Assembly: GCA_016711705.1 (NCBI GenBank)
Contig: JADJSK010000006.1
Coordinates: 62,001 to 126,000, forward strand
From: Candidatus Brachybacter algidus
GTDB lineage: Bacteria > Bacteroidota > Bacteroidia > Chitinophagales > Saprospiraceae
Length of the DNA: 64,000 nt
Direction: 5' to 3'
Shown: positions 53,455 to 63,800 of the stretch, piece by piece
Numbering within the stretch: position 1 is the stretch's first letter
How the letters are laid out: each line of letters starts with the position of its first letter
Made by a program: the position numbers and the translations under genes
The notes under the pieces: generated by a model
The model's input: the letters and a program-made list of their open reading frames with translations, nothing else
Told to the model about the DNA's origin: nothing
The model's database searches: none

Positions 53455-54179
53455 TAACCTCTACAAGTAATCGAATTAATTTCAGTGCTGACGGCGGGAA
53501 TACCTGGTATTCGCAAGTAATGGGACAAAACATCTACAGGACTAGGGCTTTATTTATTCATGCCGATCACTCCATATTTATTGGAGGTGAGCATGGTCAA
53601 ATTTTTAAGACAAAAAAGCCAACAATACCACTTTCAGTTAAAAATGGAAGAGTTGGTTTCTTAGATTATGTCGTAGCTCAAGGTGATAGAATTGTGGCTA
53701 TGTCCTCATTTGGAGTGGTTGTATATTCAAATGATGGCGGAGAAAACTGGGCAGAAAAACAATTAACAAATGATAATATTGGAGGATTGATATTTGTGGG
53801 CGATCGACTTATGGGAATGGACAACCATGGTCTCATTGAGTTTGATGAAAATTTTGATGTGACAATTAAGGCAGCATTGGACCATTGGGCATCTGACATG
53901 GAATATTCACAGGTAATGAATACATTGTATTTAACAACAGCTAATACATTGATGATGACTTCCGACGAGGATCTACACTACAAACCATCTTTGAAACAGA
54001 TAATGACCTTTCCTCAGTCAGTGTTGACGATGATGGAATCGTGTATGTTGCTACAAATAAAGGAGAGATATTTTACAGTAAAAACAATGGTTCCTCCTGG
54101 AATTTACTTTATCAGTTGGCAGATGAAATTAATATTAATGACATCCAGTTTGATGATGTCAACAATGGATATCTTATAA
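53439..54179 (+). CDS. Asp-box/BNR-repeat T9SS protein, middle fragment
   Basis: Middle third of the same protein in the next frame. Real coding runs from about 53433 (FQTMGDTLITSTSNRI) to about 53984. Asp-box repeats INFSADGGNTWY and VVYSNDGGENWAEK are visible. After about 53984 this frame becomes nonsense (KPSLKQIMTFPQS) because the A run 53982-53984 has three A where four would give YKTIFETDNDLSSVSVDDDG, continued in the next entry. Confidence 0.75.
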   Translation: MGDTLITSTSNRINFSADGGNTWYSQVMGQNIYRTRALFIHADHSIFIGGEHGQIFKTKKPTIPLSVKNGRVGFLDYVVAQGDRIVAMSSFGVVVYSNDGGENWAEKQLTNDNIGGLIFVGDRLMGMDNHGLIEFDENFDVTIKAALDHWASDMEYSQVMNTLYLTTANTLMMTSDEDLHYKPSLKQIMTFPQSVLTMMESCMLLQIKERYFTVKTMVPPGIYFISWQMKLILMTSSLMMSTMDIL

Positions 54180-54712
54180 CAGCCAATTATTGCGGATATC
54201 TTACTGATGAAGGTGCAACATATAAGAAAGGTAACGGACCGAGTTACATATCGAATATAGTTAAAAGAAAAGACGGGCACATCATTATACGATCGAATAC
54301 AAGTGATATTAGTGCATACGGTTTTATACCAAACTCTGCAGCTTACAAAACATTGGCTGAAGATTGTTTTGCCGCATCTACAAATGCATGTTTTGATGAA
54401 ACATCAAAATATTTATACATCATAGGTTCCGGCTTGACTATAAAGAGAACTGAATTGGCTTCATTGGCGGTAAAAGATCATGATCTTGGAGTCATTTCTA
54501 CACAGCTTTATCCCAACCCTTCGAATGGAATGATCTTTACGGACAAGATAGCTTTAGGAACAAAGATAAGATTTATGAATGCAGGAGGAAGTGTTTGCAA
54601 AATTCTAGTAAATAGCAAAAATGCAGATTTAACGGCTTTGGCAAAAGGGGTATATCTTGCCCAATGGGTTGAAGGAAATGTAGTGAAAAACCAAAAACTA
54701 ATTATTCAATAA
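54041..54712 (+). CDS. Asp-box/BNR-repeat T9SS protein, C-terminal fragment
   Basis: Last third of the protein; the frame is really open from about 53983. It carries the Asp-box repeat IFYSKNNGSSWNLL and ends in a T9SS type A sorting domain (LYPNPSNGMIFTDKIALG...ALAKGVYLAQWVEGNVVKNQKLIIQ). With both one-base shifts repaired the protein would be about 666 residues. It is the only gene between two terminators. Confidence 0.8.
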   Translation: MYVATNKGEIFYSKNNGSSWNLLYQLADEININDIQFDDVNNGYLITANYCGYLTDEGATYKKGNGPSYISNIVKRKDGHIIIRSNTSDISAYGFIPNSAAYKTLAEDCFAASTNACFDETSKYLYIIGSGLTIKRTELASLAVKDHDLGVISTQLYPNPSNGMIFTDKIALGTKIRFMNAGGSVCKILVNSKNADLTALAKGVYLAQWVEGNVVKNQKLIIQ

Positions 54713-54723
54713 TGCCATATATG

Positions 54724-54770
54724 TTTGGGAAAGGGTTTTTAAAGATACCTTTTCCCCAAATATTTATTTT
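54724..54770. terminator. Hairpin terminator between convergent genes
   Basis: TTTGGGAAAGG (54724-54734) pairs with CCTTTTCCCCAAA (54748-54760) with two single-base bulges. A T-rich tail follows on the plus strand, and A/T-rich sequence lies on the other side. It sits between the Asp-box gene and the minus-strand regulator, so it may serve both. Confidence 0.6.
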
Positions 54771-55375
54771 TGATTAACTAGTAATTTCAATACAGCTTGA
54801 GAGCGATTGTGGACGTCCAACTTTTGAAATATATTTTGCAAATGAGTTTTCACAGTATTAATAGAAATAAAATGCATTTGTGCGAGAGAAATATTAGTAA
54901 AACCTTTAGCCATGTCAAACAAAATTTCATATTCCTTGGAGGTAATTGGTTCTGTAATAGTGGAGTTTAATTCTTCTAAAGTGCGATAAGGACTTTGATT
55001 ATGTGCTTTAAGTCGGTGTAAAATAATTCCAACTGAAGCTATAATGTCTCTTGTTTTGTATGGTTTTATAATGTAACCTTCGGGGAGTAGTTCCTGAGCA
55101 GCACTTAACGTTTGTTCATCGGAAAATGCTGTAATAAACATAAACGGAATTTGATATTTATCTTTTAAGGTGCGGGCGATGTCCAACCCTGAGTCTTTAT
55201 GGTCCAGTTCTATATCGAGTAAGGCTAAATCTATCGTATGCTCTTTTATGATGTCATAAGCATCTACACTGTCATATGCCTGCCCCGCTATCGTATATCC
55301 CTGAGAGACCAATATGGCGGCGAGATCCGCATTGATCAGTGGTTCATCCTCTACTATGAGTATTCTTTGGGACAT
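54764..55375 (-). CDS. Response regulator with LuxR-type output domain
   Basis: A 203-residue two-component regulator. The receiver domain has E9/D10/E11 (ILIVEDEPLI), phospho-acceptor D54 in LALLDIELDHKDSG, and the conserved lysine in YIIKPYKTRD. The C-terminal helix-turn-helix is EYEILFDMAKGFTNISLAQMHFISINTVKTHLQNIFQKLDVHNRSQAVL, of the LuxR/GerE type. The DIELDHKDSGLDIA receiver variety is typical of regulators paired with HisKA_2-type kinases, and such a kinase lies directly upstream (56-base gap) in the same orientation. Confidence 0.92.
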   Translation of the reverse strand: MSQRILIVEDEPLINADLAAILVSQGYTIAGQAYDSVDAYDIIKEHTIDLALLDIELDHKDSGLDIARTLKDKYQIPFMFITAFSDEQTLSAAQELLPEGYIIKPYKTRDIIASVGIILHRLKAHNQSPYRTLEELNSTITEPITSKEYEILFDMAKGFTNISLAQMHFISINTVKTHLQNIFQKLDVHNRSQAVLKLLVNQK

Positions 55376-55431
55376 AAAAGTACTTGATAGATTATTTACT
55401 AAATATTTAATATTACTAAATAAAAAATAGT

Positions 55432-57402
55432 TTAAGCCGCCAATTTTTTTCCTTTAACTGTAATAAATTTGAGATAAAAAGCTGCTCCATTGCTGTCATC
55501 CAGCACAAGTTGACCTTTTAATTTCTTGGCAAACGCAGAGATCATATTGTTACCAAAACTGTTTGATGTGGCAAATTGTTCTTTATTGAACAAAAGTCCA
55601 TTATCTTTTACTAAAAGAGATATTTCGTTGCCATTTTTTTTCAAAGCTATGTGAATTTTAGGATTCGGACTATTCGGAACACCATGTTTGAATGCATTCG
55701 AAATTAATTCGTTCGTTATTAAACCCAAAGGCACCATCTCATCCACATCGAGCATAAAATTATCAATATCTAAGGTAACATCCACATTTTTTTCCTGGGC
55801 ATTGTATGAATAAATTAACTGGTCTATGAGCTCACTAAAATATTCATTCGTCCCGATGGCCGTCAGATTCTCTTTGGTGTATAAATGCTGATGTATTAAG
55901 GCCATGGAATTAACCCTATCTTTTCCTTCATTTATTGCTTTCAGCGCATTTTTGTCATCTATATAATTACCTTGCAAGCTTAATAAACTGCATACCACCT
56001 GAAGGTTATTTTTGACACGGTGGTGTATTTCTTTAAGTAAAATATCTTTTTCTCCCAATGTTTTTGATAGTTGGTGATTATTTACTTCAAGCAAACCGTT
56101 GGTTTTTTTAAGCCTGGTCATTAAATAAATGGTAGCGATGAAAAATAAAAATAGAAGTGCCAATAATCCTGTCAATATCCATTTATCACGAGTTGCTTTT
56201 TTGAGATCATTGGTTTTTATTTCATCCATTTTATTCAGAAAAGCAATTTTATCCTCCTTGATTTTGGTCTCATAACGCGTCTCAATATCGCGGAGATAAT
56301 TGACCTTATCTGCATTTGAAAGTGAATCTTTGACCACCATATAACTTTCAAGTGCTAACAATGCCTGATCACTGGATTTGTTTTTTTTATTCAATAAATA
56401 TTTCTGATACAGATACTCAGATTTGGACAAATCATTAAAATCCGAGGTATCGATTTTGTTGTGAAATTTTAGTGCGTTTTCACTGTCTTTTTTTTCAGTA
56501 TAGAGATAGGATAATTTCTGATTGATGTTCGGTATAAAATCCGGTAACTGCAAAAGATTTGGGTTGTTTTTCAATTTTAAATAACTTTTTATTTTTTCAT
56601 CCACAGTGCCGCCAAATTCCATTGGTAAACCGTGAATACTTGGCTCTTTGCCTTTCTTTTTATAGAGCTCACAATATTCATCAAGGTATTGGTCGTACAA
56701 ATCACTTTTGTTCAATTTAGAAGTAATTGACAACAAGCTGTATAATACAACTCCATGTTCACTTAATTTCCCTTCTACCTTAGTTATTGAATAAGCCTTA
56801 TGAGAATATTTGTAAGCCTGGGTCAAATCATTTTGTTGTTCAAACATGTCCGATAAACTCTCATATAAAATCCAATTGTTGGTGGCATCGTGCTTGTCAT
56901 TCCATGATTTAGACAAAGCGAAATAAAACATCATTGAATCCACCTTTCCCCACTTTTGATAATATCTGGTCAACTTGAAGAGCAGTTCACCATACAAAAG
57001 GCTTTCGGTAGAAGTAGATTTTTTTAGGCCAAGCAAACTCAGATTCACAGCTTCCCGATATTGTTTGTTCGCATTTTTTATGTTGCTTAATTCCAGGTAA
57101 AATTTAGGGATTTTTTCAAAGTAATTGAGTTCTTCAGCCAACTTGAGGCCATCAATTATCAATTTTTCTGTTCCTTTCATATCATAACTCCTGAAAACCA
57201 GCTTGCTGTACATGATGATTGAATCACATTTTGCTTTAGATGGTGTAATGTTTTCAAGTTTTTTTTGTGCCTGATCGAAAGTCATTCTTGCCATTTGTCC
57301 ATTTAAAATTAATGGCAGGATGATAATGGACAGGATGATCCACATTTTTTGAACAAAGCCTAAGCGACGATTTAATATTTTATATAAGGATGTATCTATC
57401 AT
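55432..57402 (-). CDS. TPR sensor histidine kinase (HisKA_2 type)
   Basis: A 656-residue membrane sensor kinase. An N-terminal hydrophobic segment (MWIILSIIILPLILNGQ) leads into a TPR-rich periplasmic region (about 40-390) with repeats such as AYKYSHKAYSITK and ENALKFHNKID. A membrane helix (WILTGLLALLFLFFIATIYL, about 406-425) and coiled coil follow. The phospho-histidine lies in LLKEIHHRVKNNLQVVCSLLSLQ (near 460), characteristic of HisKA_2. The HATPase domain has LGLITNELISNAFKHG (N box) and LLVKDNGLLFN. The G2 box is weak (SFGNNMISAFAKKLKG). A -7 box lies at 57442-57449. Partner: the regulator just downstream. Confidence 0.9.
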   Translation of the reverse strand: MIDTSLYKILNRRLGFVQKMWIILSIIILPLILNGQMARMTFDQAQKKLENITPSKAKCDSIIMYSKLVFRSYDMKGTEKLIIDGLKLAEELNYFEKIPKFYLELSNIKNANKQYREAVNLSLLGLKKSTSTESLLYGELLFKLTRYYQKWGKVDSMMFYFALSKSWNDKHDATNNWILYESLSDMFEQQNDLTQAYKYSHKAYSITKVEGKLSEHGVVLYSLLSITSKLNKSDLYDQYLDEYCELYKKKGKEPSIHGLPMEFGGTVDEKIKSYLKLKNNPNLLQLPDFIPNINQKLSYLYTEKKDSENALKFHNKIDTSDFNDLSKSEYLYQKYLLNKKNKSSDQALLALESYMVVKDSLSNADKVNYLRDIETRYETKIKEDKIAFLNKMDEIKTNDLKKATRDKWILTGLLALLFLFFIATIYLMTRLKKTNGLLEVNNHQLSKTLGEKDILLKEIHHRVKNNLQVVCSLLSLQGNYIDDKNALKAINEGKDRVNSMALIHQHLYTKENLTAIGTNEYFSELIDQLIYSYNAQEKNVDVTLDIDNFMLDVDEMVPLGLITNELISNAFKHGVPNSPNPKIHIALKKNGNEISLLVKDNGLLFNKEQFATSNSFGNNMISAFAKKLKGQLVLDDSNGAAFYLKFITVKGKKLAA

Positions 57403-57441
57403 TAATTTCTATATAAAGGAGCTAATTTATCTAGCAAGTTA

Positions 57442-57449
57442 CAAAATTA
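57442..57449 (-). promoter_or_regulatory. Bacteroidota -7 box for the HisKA_2 kinase/regulator pair
   Basis: The minus strand reads TAATTTTG, matching TAnnTTTG, 40 bases upstream of the ATG at 57402. No clear -33 TTG was found. Confidence 0.5.
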
Positions 57450-57573
57450 TATTTCTATTTAAAATCCATTCCGGTTTAACCACTCGTGAATCTTTCTCTT
57501 TAAGTATCCTCCTGCATAAGATGTAATATCAGAAACACTCTGGAATGGATTATTTCTATTTATTATTCATCCA

Positions 57574-57656
57574 CTCCCCAAACCCCAAACCCCAAACCCC
57601 AAACCCCAAACCTCAAACCCCAAACCCCAAACCTCAAACCATCAAACACCCCAAAT
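57574..57656. repeat. CCCCAAA heptamer repeat
   Basis: About ten tandem heptamers of CCCCAAA, some reading CCTCAAA, lie in the gap between the kinase and the giant surface gene. The G-rich strand would read TTTGGGG-like repeats capable of forming a G-quadruplex. The apparent FGVWG-rich frame on the minus strand is just this repeat. Confidence 0.85.
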
Positions 57657-57695
57657 ATCATACCAATAGGTGAGAAATATTTTTGTGTGCAAACA

Positions 57696-57703
57696 TAATT
57701 TTG
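57696..57703 (+). promoter_or_regulatory. Possible -7 box for the giant BspA/YVTN surface gene
   Basis: TAATTTTG matches TAnnTTTG, 150 bases upstream of the ATG at 57854. It would give a long leader; no -33 element is clear. Confidence 0.35.
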
Positions 57704-57853
57704 AGACTGCACAAAAAATGTCAAGAGATGGATCTTATTTTTTATCAATTTTTATCAATAAGAAAAACATTAACCGATAATTCGCTGCAGGCATCATTCT
57801 TTCATATTATTCGCAAAACTTTAAATCTTATAACTAACTCAAAAATCAGCAAC

Positions 57854-60800
57854 ATGGAAAGAATTATTAAAAACTCTTTATGGTTATTCTGTGCTATTGT
57901 TTTATTAGCAACAAGCAAATCATATGGTCAAAACTTTACAACTAAGTGGTTATTTCCGGTAGCGACTTCATCGATCACTTTCGATGCGTTCACCACAGGT
58001 GCAGTAACATATACATGGGTGGCAATTCCATCAGGTAATTCCGGAAATGGATCTTTTACTAGTTTGGTTGGTGGGTCGGTCACACTTTCAGGATTGTCCA
58101 TTATGGCCAATGATGAGGTAACTTTATCCATGACTCCAGGCAGCCTTAGGACATTTCACCACATAGTAAATTCATTTGATCTAATATCCGTAGAAGATTG
58201 GGGAGGTGTCGAATGGAGCAGTATGAGTAATATGTTTAGAAATTGTGAAAATTTGACAAATTTGCCTGTTACTGCGCCAAACTTATCGAATGTCTTCAGT
58301 TTATCTCAAATGTTTTATACTGCTTTATCCTTCAACCAGGACATTGGTAATTGGAATACATCACATGTTACAAACATGGATAATATGTTTTATGGTGCTA
58401 CTGCCTTCAATCAAGATATAGGCAATTGGAACACAACCAACGTTTTGATTATGAGGGGCTTGTTTTTTGGTGCTACTGCCTTCAATCAGGATATAGGCAA
58501 TTGGAACACATCAAATGTTACAAACATGGATAATATGTTTTTTGGTGCTACTGCCTTCAATCAGGATATAGGCAATTGGATCACATCAAATGTTACAAAC
58601 ATGAATAACATGTTTTATGGTGCTTCTGCTTTCAACCAAGATTTAGGAAGTTGGACATTATATCCCACTGTGTTGTTAGTACAAATGTTGAGTAGTTCAG
58701 GATTGGACTGCGCTAATTATTCTGCTACACTCAATGGGTGGAGAGCCAATAATCCAACTGTTATGTCTAGAGTTCTAGGGGGAACAGGTATGCAATATGG
58801 CACGAATGCAGCAGCAGCCCATTCGGAACTTATATCTATACAAGGCTGGACCATAAATGGCGATGCACCTTCTGGTGTAGATTGTGGGTCGGTCAATGGC
58901 CAATCGTTTACAACCAAGTGGTCATTCCCGACAGCGACCACATCGATTGCTTTCGAAGCACTCACTACAGGGAATGTTGGATATACCTGGTCTGCAAGTC
59001 CGTCCGGCAATTCCGGAAGTGGGACTTTTACTAGTTTGGTTGATGGATCAGTCACGCTTTCAGGATTGTCCATTATAGCAAATGATGAAGTAGCTTTATC
59101 CATGACACCTGATAATCTAAGGAGATTTCATACCATAGCCGAGGCAAGTAGTCTAAAATCAGTCGAAGATTGGGGAGCAGTCGAATGGTCAAGTATGAGT
59201 CGTATGTTTCAAGGTTGTACTAATTTGACCCAATTACCCTTAGCCCCGCCTGATCTATCTAATGTGACAGATATGTCATATATGTTTTCAAATGCTCCTA
59301 ATTTTAATCAAAATTTAGACAATTGGAATACTTCAAATGTCAATGATATGAGTTTTTTATTTTCCTATTGTACTTTATTCAATGGCCAAATAGATAATTG
59401 GGCTACAGAAAATGTCACTAATATGCAAGGCATGTTTTTTTTAAATGAAAATTTTAATCAAAATATAGGTAGCTGGAATACTGTAAGTGTCACAAATATG
59501 TATGCCATGTTTGGATTAGCGACATCATTCAATCAAAATATAGGTAATTGGAATACGTCAAATGTTAATGCGATGGGTACCATGTTTTATGGTGCCTCAA
59601 ACTTCAATCAGGATATAGGTAATTGGAATACGTCTAATGTTACTACAATGGTAGACATGTTCGCATATGCTTCCATCTTTAATCAAGATATAGCCAGCTG
59701 GAATACATCGAATGTTGACAATATGTATGAAATGTTTACCCAAGCATCTAATTTCAATCAGAATATAGGAGATTGGACATTAAATCCTGCGGTGACTTTG
59801 GTAGACATGTTGAGTAATTCAGGCATGAATTGTTATAATTATTCTTCGACAATTAATGGTTGGAGAGCCAACAATCCAACAGTGACGTCTAGAGTACTTG
59901 GTGCAACTGGTTTGCAATATGGCACCAATGCAGCTACTGCCCATGCGGAACTCATATCCAATCAAGGCTGGACGATAACCGGGGACAATGCCAGTGGAGT
60001 ATCTTGTGAATTAATCCTATGTGATGTTAATGCTACTGCTTCAGCATTACCGAACCCACTATGTGTCGGCTCTACCTTAAATTTGAGTGCCGGAGGAGGG
60101 GAAACTTATCTATGGTCCGGGCCAGATGGATTCACCTCAGTTGAGCAAAATCCGATAATATCCAATGTGCAAACTGACAATTCAGGTGATTATTTTGTCA
60201 CTGTAACTGATATCAATCAATGCACCGACTTCGCTAGTGTGACAGTAACAGTGAATCCTGTCGCCGATGTTAATCCTATAGACAATCAGGTGCTTTGTAA
60301 TAATGAATTGACCCAACCTGTAACATTTTCCGGATCAGTGCCGGGCACCGTTTATACCTGGGTAAATAATACACCTTCGATAGGCCTACCCGTGTCCGGT
60401 ATCGGCGACATTTCCACCTTTACAGCAATAACCACAGGCAGCACCCCTGTCACTGCTACAGTTACTGTATATCCTTCATTTGGAGCTGGTGGTAGTTTTG
60501 CTTATATTACAAGCACCTATGATGACAATGTGTCGGTGATCAATACTACATCCAATTCAGTTATAGCAACGATTGCGGTGGGAAATTATCCGATCGGAGC
60601 TTCAGTGACCCCTGATGGAAGTAAAGTTTATGTGGCGAATACTGACTCAGACGACGTGTCGGTGATCAATACCGCCACTAATACAGTAACAGCAACGATT
60701 GCGGTAGGAAATGGTCCTGCCGGAATTTCAGTTAGCCCGGATGGTACGAAGGTCTATGTGGCAAATTTTTCTTCTCACACTATGTCTGTGATCAATACTG

Positions 60801-63800
60801 CCACCAATTTGGTTACAGCTACGATTCCTGTAGGACTTAATCCATACGGAATTGCGGTAAGCCCCGACGGAACAAAGGTTTATACGGCAAATTATAGTTC
60901 TGATAATGTGTCTGTGATCAATACTGCCACGAATATGGTTATTGCCACGATTCCGGCAGGAGATACTCCATTCGGAGTTTCAGTACATCCTGACGGAACG
61001 AAAGTTTATGTGTCAAATAGAAATTCCAGCGATGTAACTGTCATTAATGCAGCCACTAATACAGTAATAACATCTATTGCCGTGGCAAATGGTCCAAATG
61101 GGGTATCTGTGAGCCCTGACGGAACGAAAGCTTATGTGGCAAATTATTTTTCTGATGAAGTGACTGTGATTAATACAGTCACTAATAGTGTTACTGCAAC
61201 GATTGAGGTGGGAAATGGCCCAATCGGAGTTTCTGTGAGTCCTGACGGTACGAAGGTTTATGTGGTAAATACGAGTGATGACGATGTGTCTGTAATCAAT
61301 ACCGCCACCAATTTGGTAATAGCAACAGTGGCAGTTGGAGAAAACCCGCAGGTTGTTGGGAATTTCATAACAGCCGGGGATGAGAATTGCAACGAAGTTC
61401 CAAAAACTTTTACAATAACAGTTAACCCAACACCGGTCGGCTCAGCTTATCCTCAAACTGTCTGTAGTGGATCCGTTGCAAATGTGGCCTTGGTCTCGAC
61501 TGTTGGTGGTACTTCATTTACCTGGACAGCTGCGATACAAACTTCACCGGTGGGTGGTACGATTACAGGATTCAGTGATTGCAGTTCTGCTTGTGGCACT
61601 GCGATTGTGCATACGCTGACAAATACCGGCACGTCCTCCGGAGTAGTTCGATATACCATAACTCCATCAGCCGGTGGATGCATAGGAATTCCATTTACAG
61701 TAGACGTGACCGTAAATCTTGGATTCGACATCAACCCTATTGACAACCAGGTGTTGTGTAATAATGAATCGACCCAACCTGTAACATTTTCCGGATCAGC
61801 ACCCGGCACTATTTATAATTGGGTAAATAATACACCTTCTATTGGACTGCCCGCTTCAGGAACTGGGGATATTTCATCATTTACAGCAATAAACACAAGC
61901 AACACACCATTATCGGCCACAATTACAGTATCGACAGAAGGACAAGTTGAAACGTTTGCATATATCCCAAATAATGTATCGAATGATGTATCAGTTATAA
62001 ATGTTGCTACAAACACTGTGGTGGCTACAATACCGGTTGGAGATAGCCCTATAGGAGTAGCTATTAGCCCAGACGGTACAAAAGTTTATGTAACCAATAA
62101 CTTTTCGAATTTTGTTACTGTTATCAACACAGCTACAAATTCTGTAATAGGCACCATTAATGTTGGCGATTATCCGAGTGGCATAGCTGTGAGTCCCGAT
62201 GGTTCACAAATTTATGTAACATATATCTATTCCAATTTTATATCTATTTTCAATACCATTTCAAATGCTCTAACGGCGACAGTCGCTGTTGGTGTTAGCC
62301 CGATTGGTGTAATAGTGAGCCCTGATGGAACAAAGGCTTATGTAACCAATTCCAATTCAGACAGTTTATCAGTAATTAGTACATCAACTAATTCAATATT
62401 AGCAACAATTGCAGTTGGCGATACTCCAGTTGGTGTTTGTAATAGCATGGACGGTACATTAGTTTATGTTGCAAATCAAATTTCAGATAATGTATCTGTT
62501 ATCAATACCAATACAAATACTGTAACGGCTACAATCAATGTAGGAGATAGCCCGGTTGGCATTTGCACAAGCTCTGATGGAACATTAGTTTATGTGTCTA
62601 ATAGAAATTCTGCTAATGTTTCTGTAATTAGTACGGCTACCAATACTGTCATTGCCACCATCCCTGTTGGCCTGAGTCCTTTTGGAATATCAGCGAGTCC
62701 TGACGGAACGAAAGTATATGTTTCTAATTTGGGTTCTGATAATGTTTCTGCAATTAGTACAGCTACCAATACTGTCATTGCCACTATTCCTGTCGGTGTT
62801 TACCCTTATAGCTTCGGCAATTTCATAGGAAATGTTTCGGCTTCATTTTGTCCCGGCACACCTCAGACCTTTACTATCACTGTCAATCCTACTCCTACCG
62901 GCTCAGCATCTCCGCAAACGATCTGCAGTGGAACAACCTCAAGTGTGGACTTAAATTCGACTGTCGGCGGTACCACATTTAGCTGGACAGCAGCAATACA
63001 AACATCACCTTTGGGTGGCACGATCACAGGTTTTAGTAATTGTAGCTCAGGATGTGGTACTTCAATTGTGCAAACCTTGACAAATTCGGGTACTTCATCA
63101 GGTACAGTTCGATATACAGTAACACCAACAGCTGGCGGGTGCACAGGAACTCCATTTACAGTGGATGTAACCGTTGGTCTTGGTGCTGATGTCGATCCGA
63201 TAGCCAATCAAGTAGTTTGCAACGGCTACACTACCGTACCGGTTATTTTTACCGGATCAGTGCCGGGAGCTACTTATAACTGGGTTAATACTACTCCTTC
63301 TATAGGACTGCCGGCTTCTGGCACAGGTGATATCTCATCATTTACAGCATTAAATACAGGTAATTCGCCGGTAACAGCTGCGATAACTGTAACACCAGTA
63401 GTGAACGGTATTGAGATGGCTTATATTCCTAACTATCAAGGTGGTACCGTTTCAGTTATGAATATCTCAACAGGTACTGTAGTGGCTACGATACCTGTAG
63501 GAACGCTCCCATATGGCGTATCTGTAAGCCCTGATGGATCGAAAGTTTATATAACTAATTCCAACACGGACGATGTATCTGTTATCAATACATCGACAAA
63601 TACAGTCATTGCTACGATCCCTGTGGGAAATAATCCCAAAGGTATTACTGTGAGCCCTGATGGTTTGAGAGTTTATGTCACAAATGATGTTACTGATGAT
63701 GTGACGGTCATTAATACCATAACAAATACAGTAATTTCTACAATTCCAGTCGGGGAGAATCCTTTGGGAGTCGCCTTGAGTCCGGACGGGACGATATTGT

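Noticed and set aside
57563..57748. Minus-strand frame rich in FGVWG
   Set aside because: Created by the CCCCAAA heptamer repeat; low complexity and no start context.
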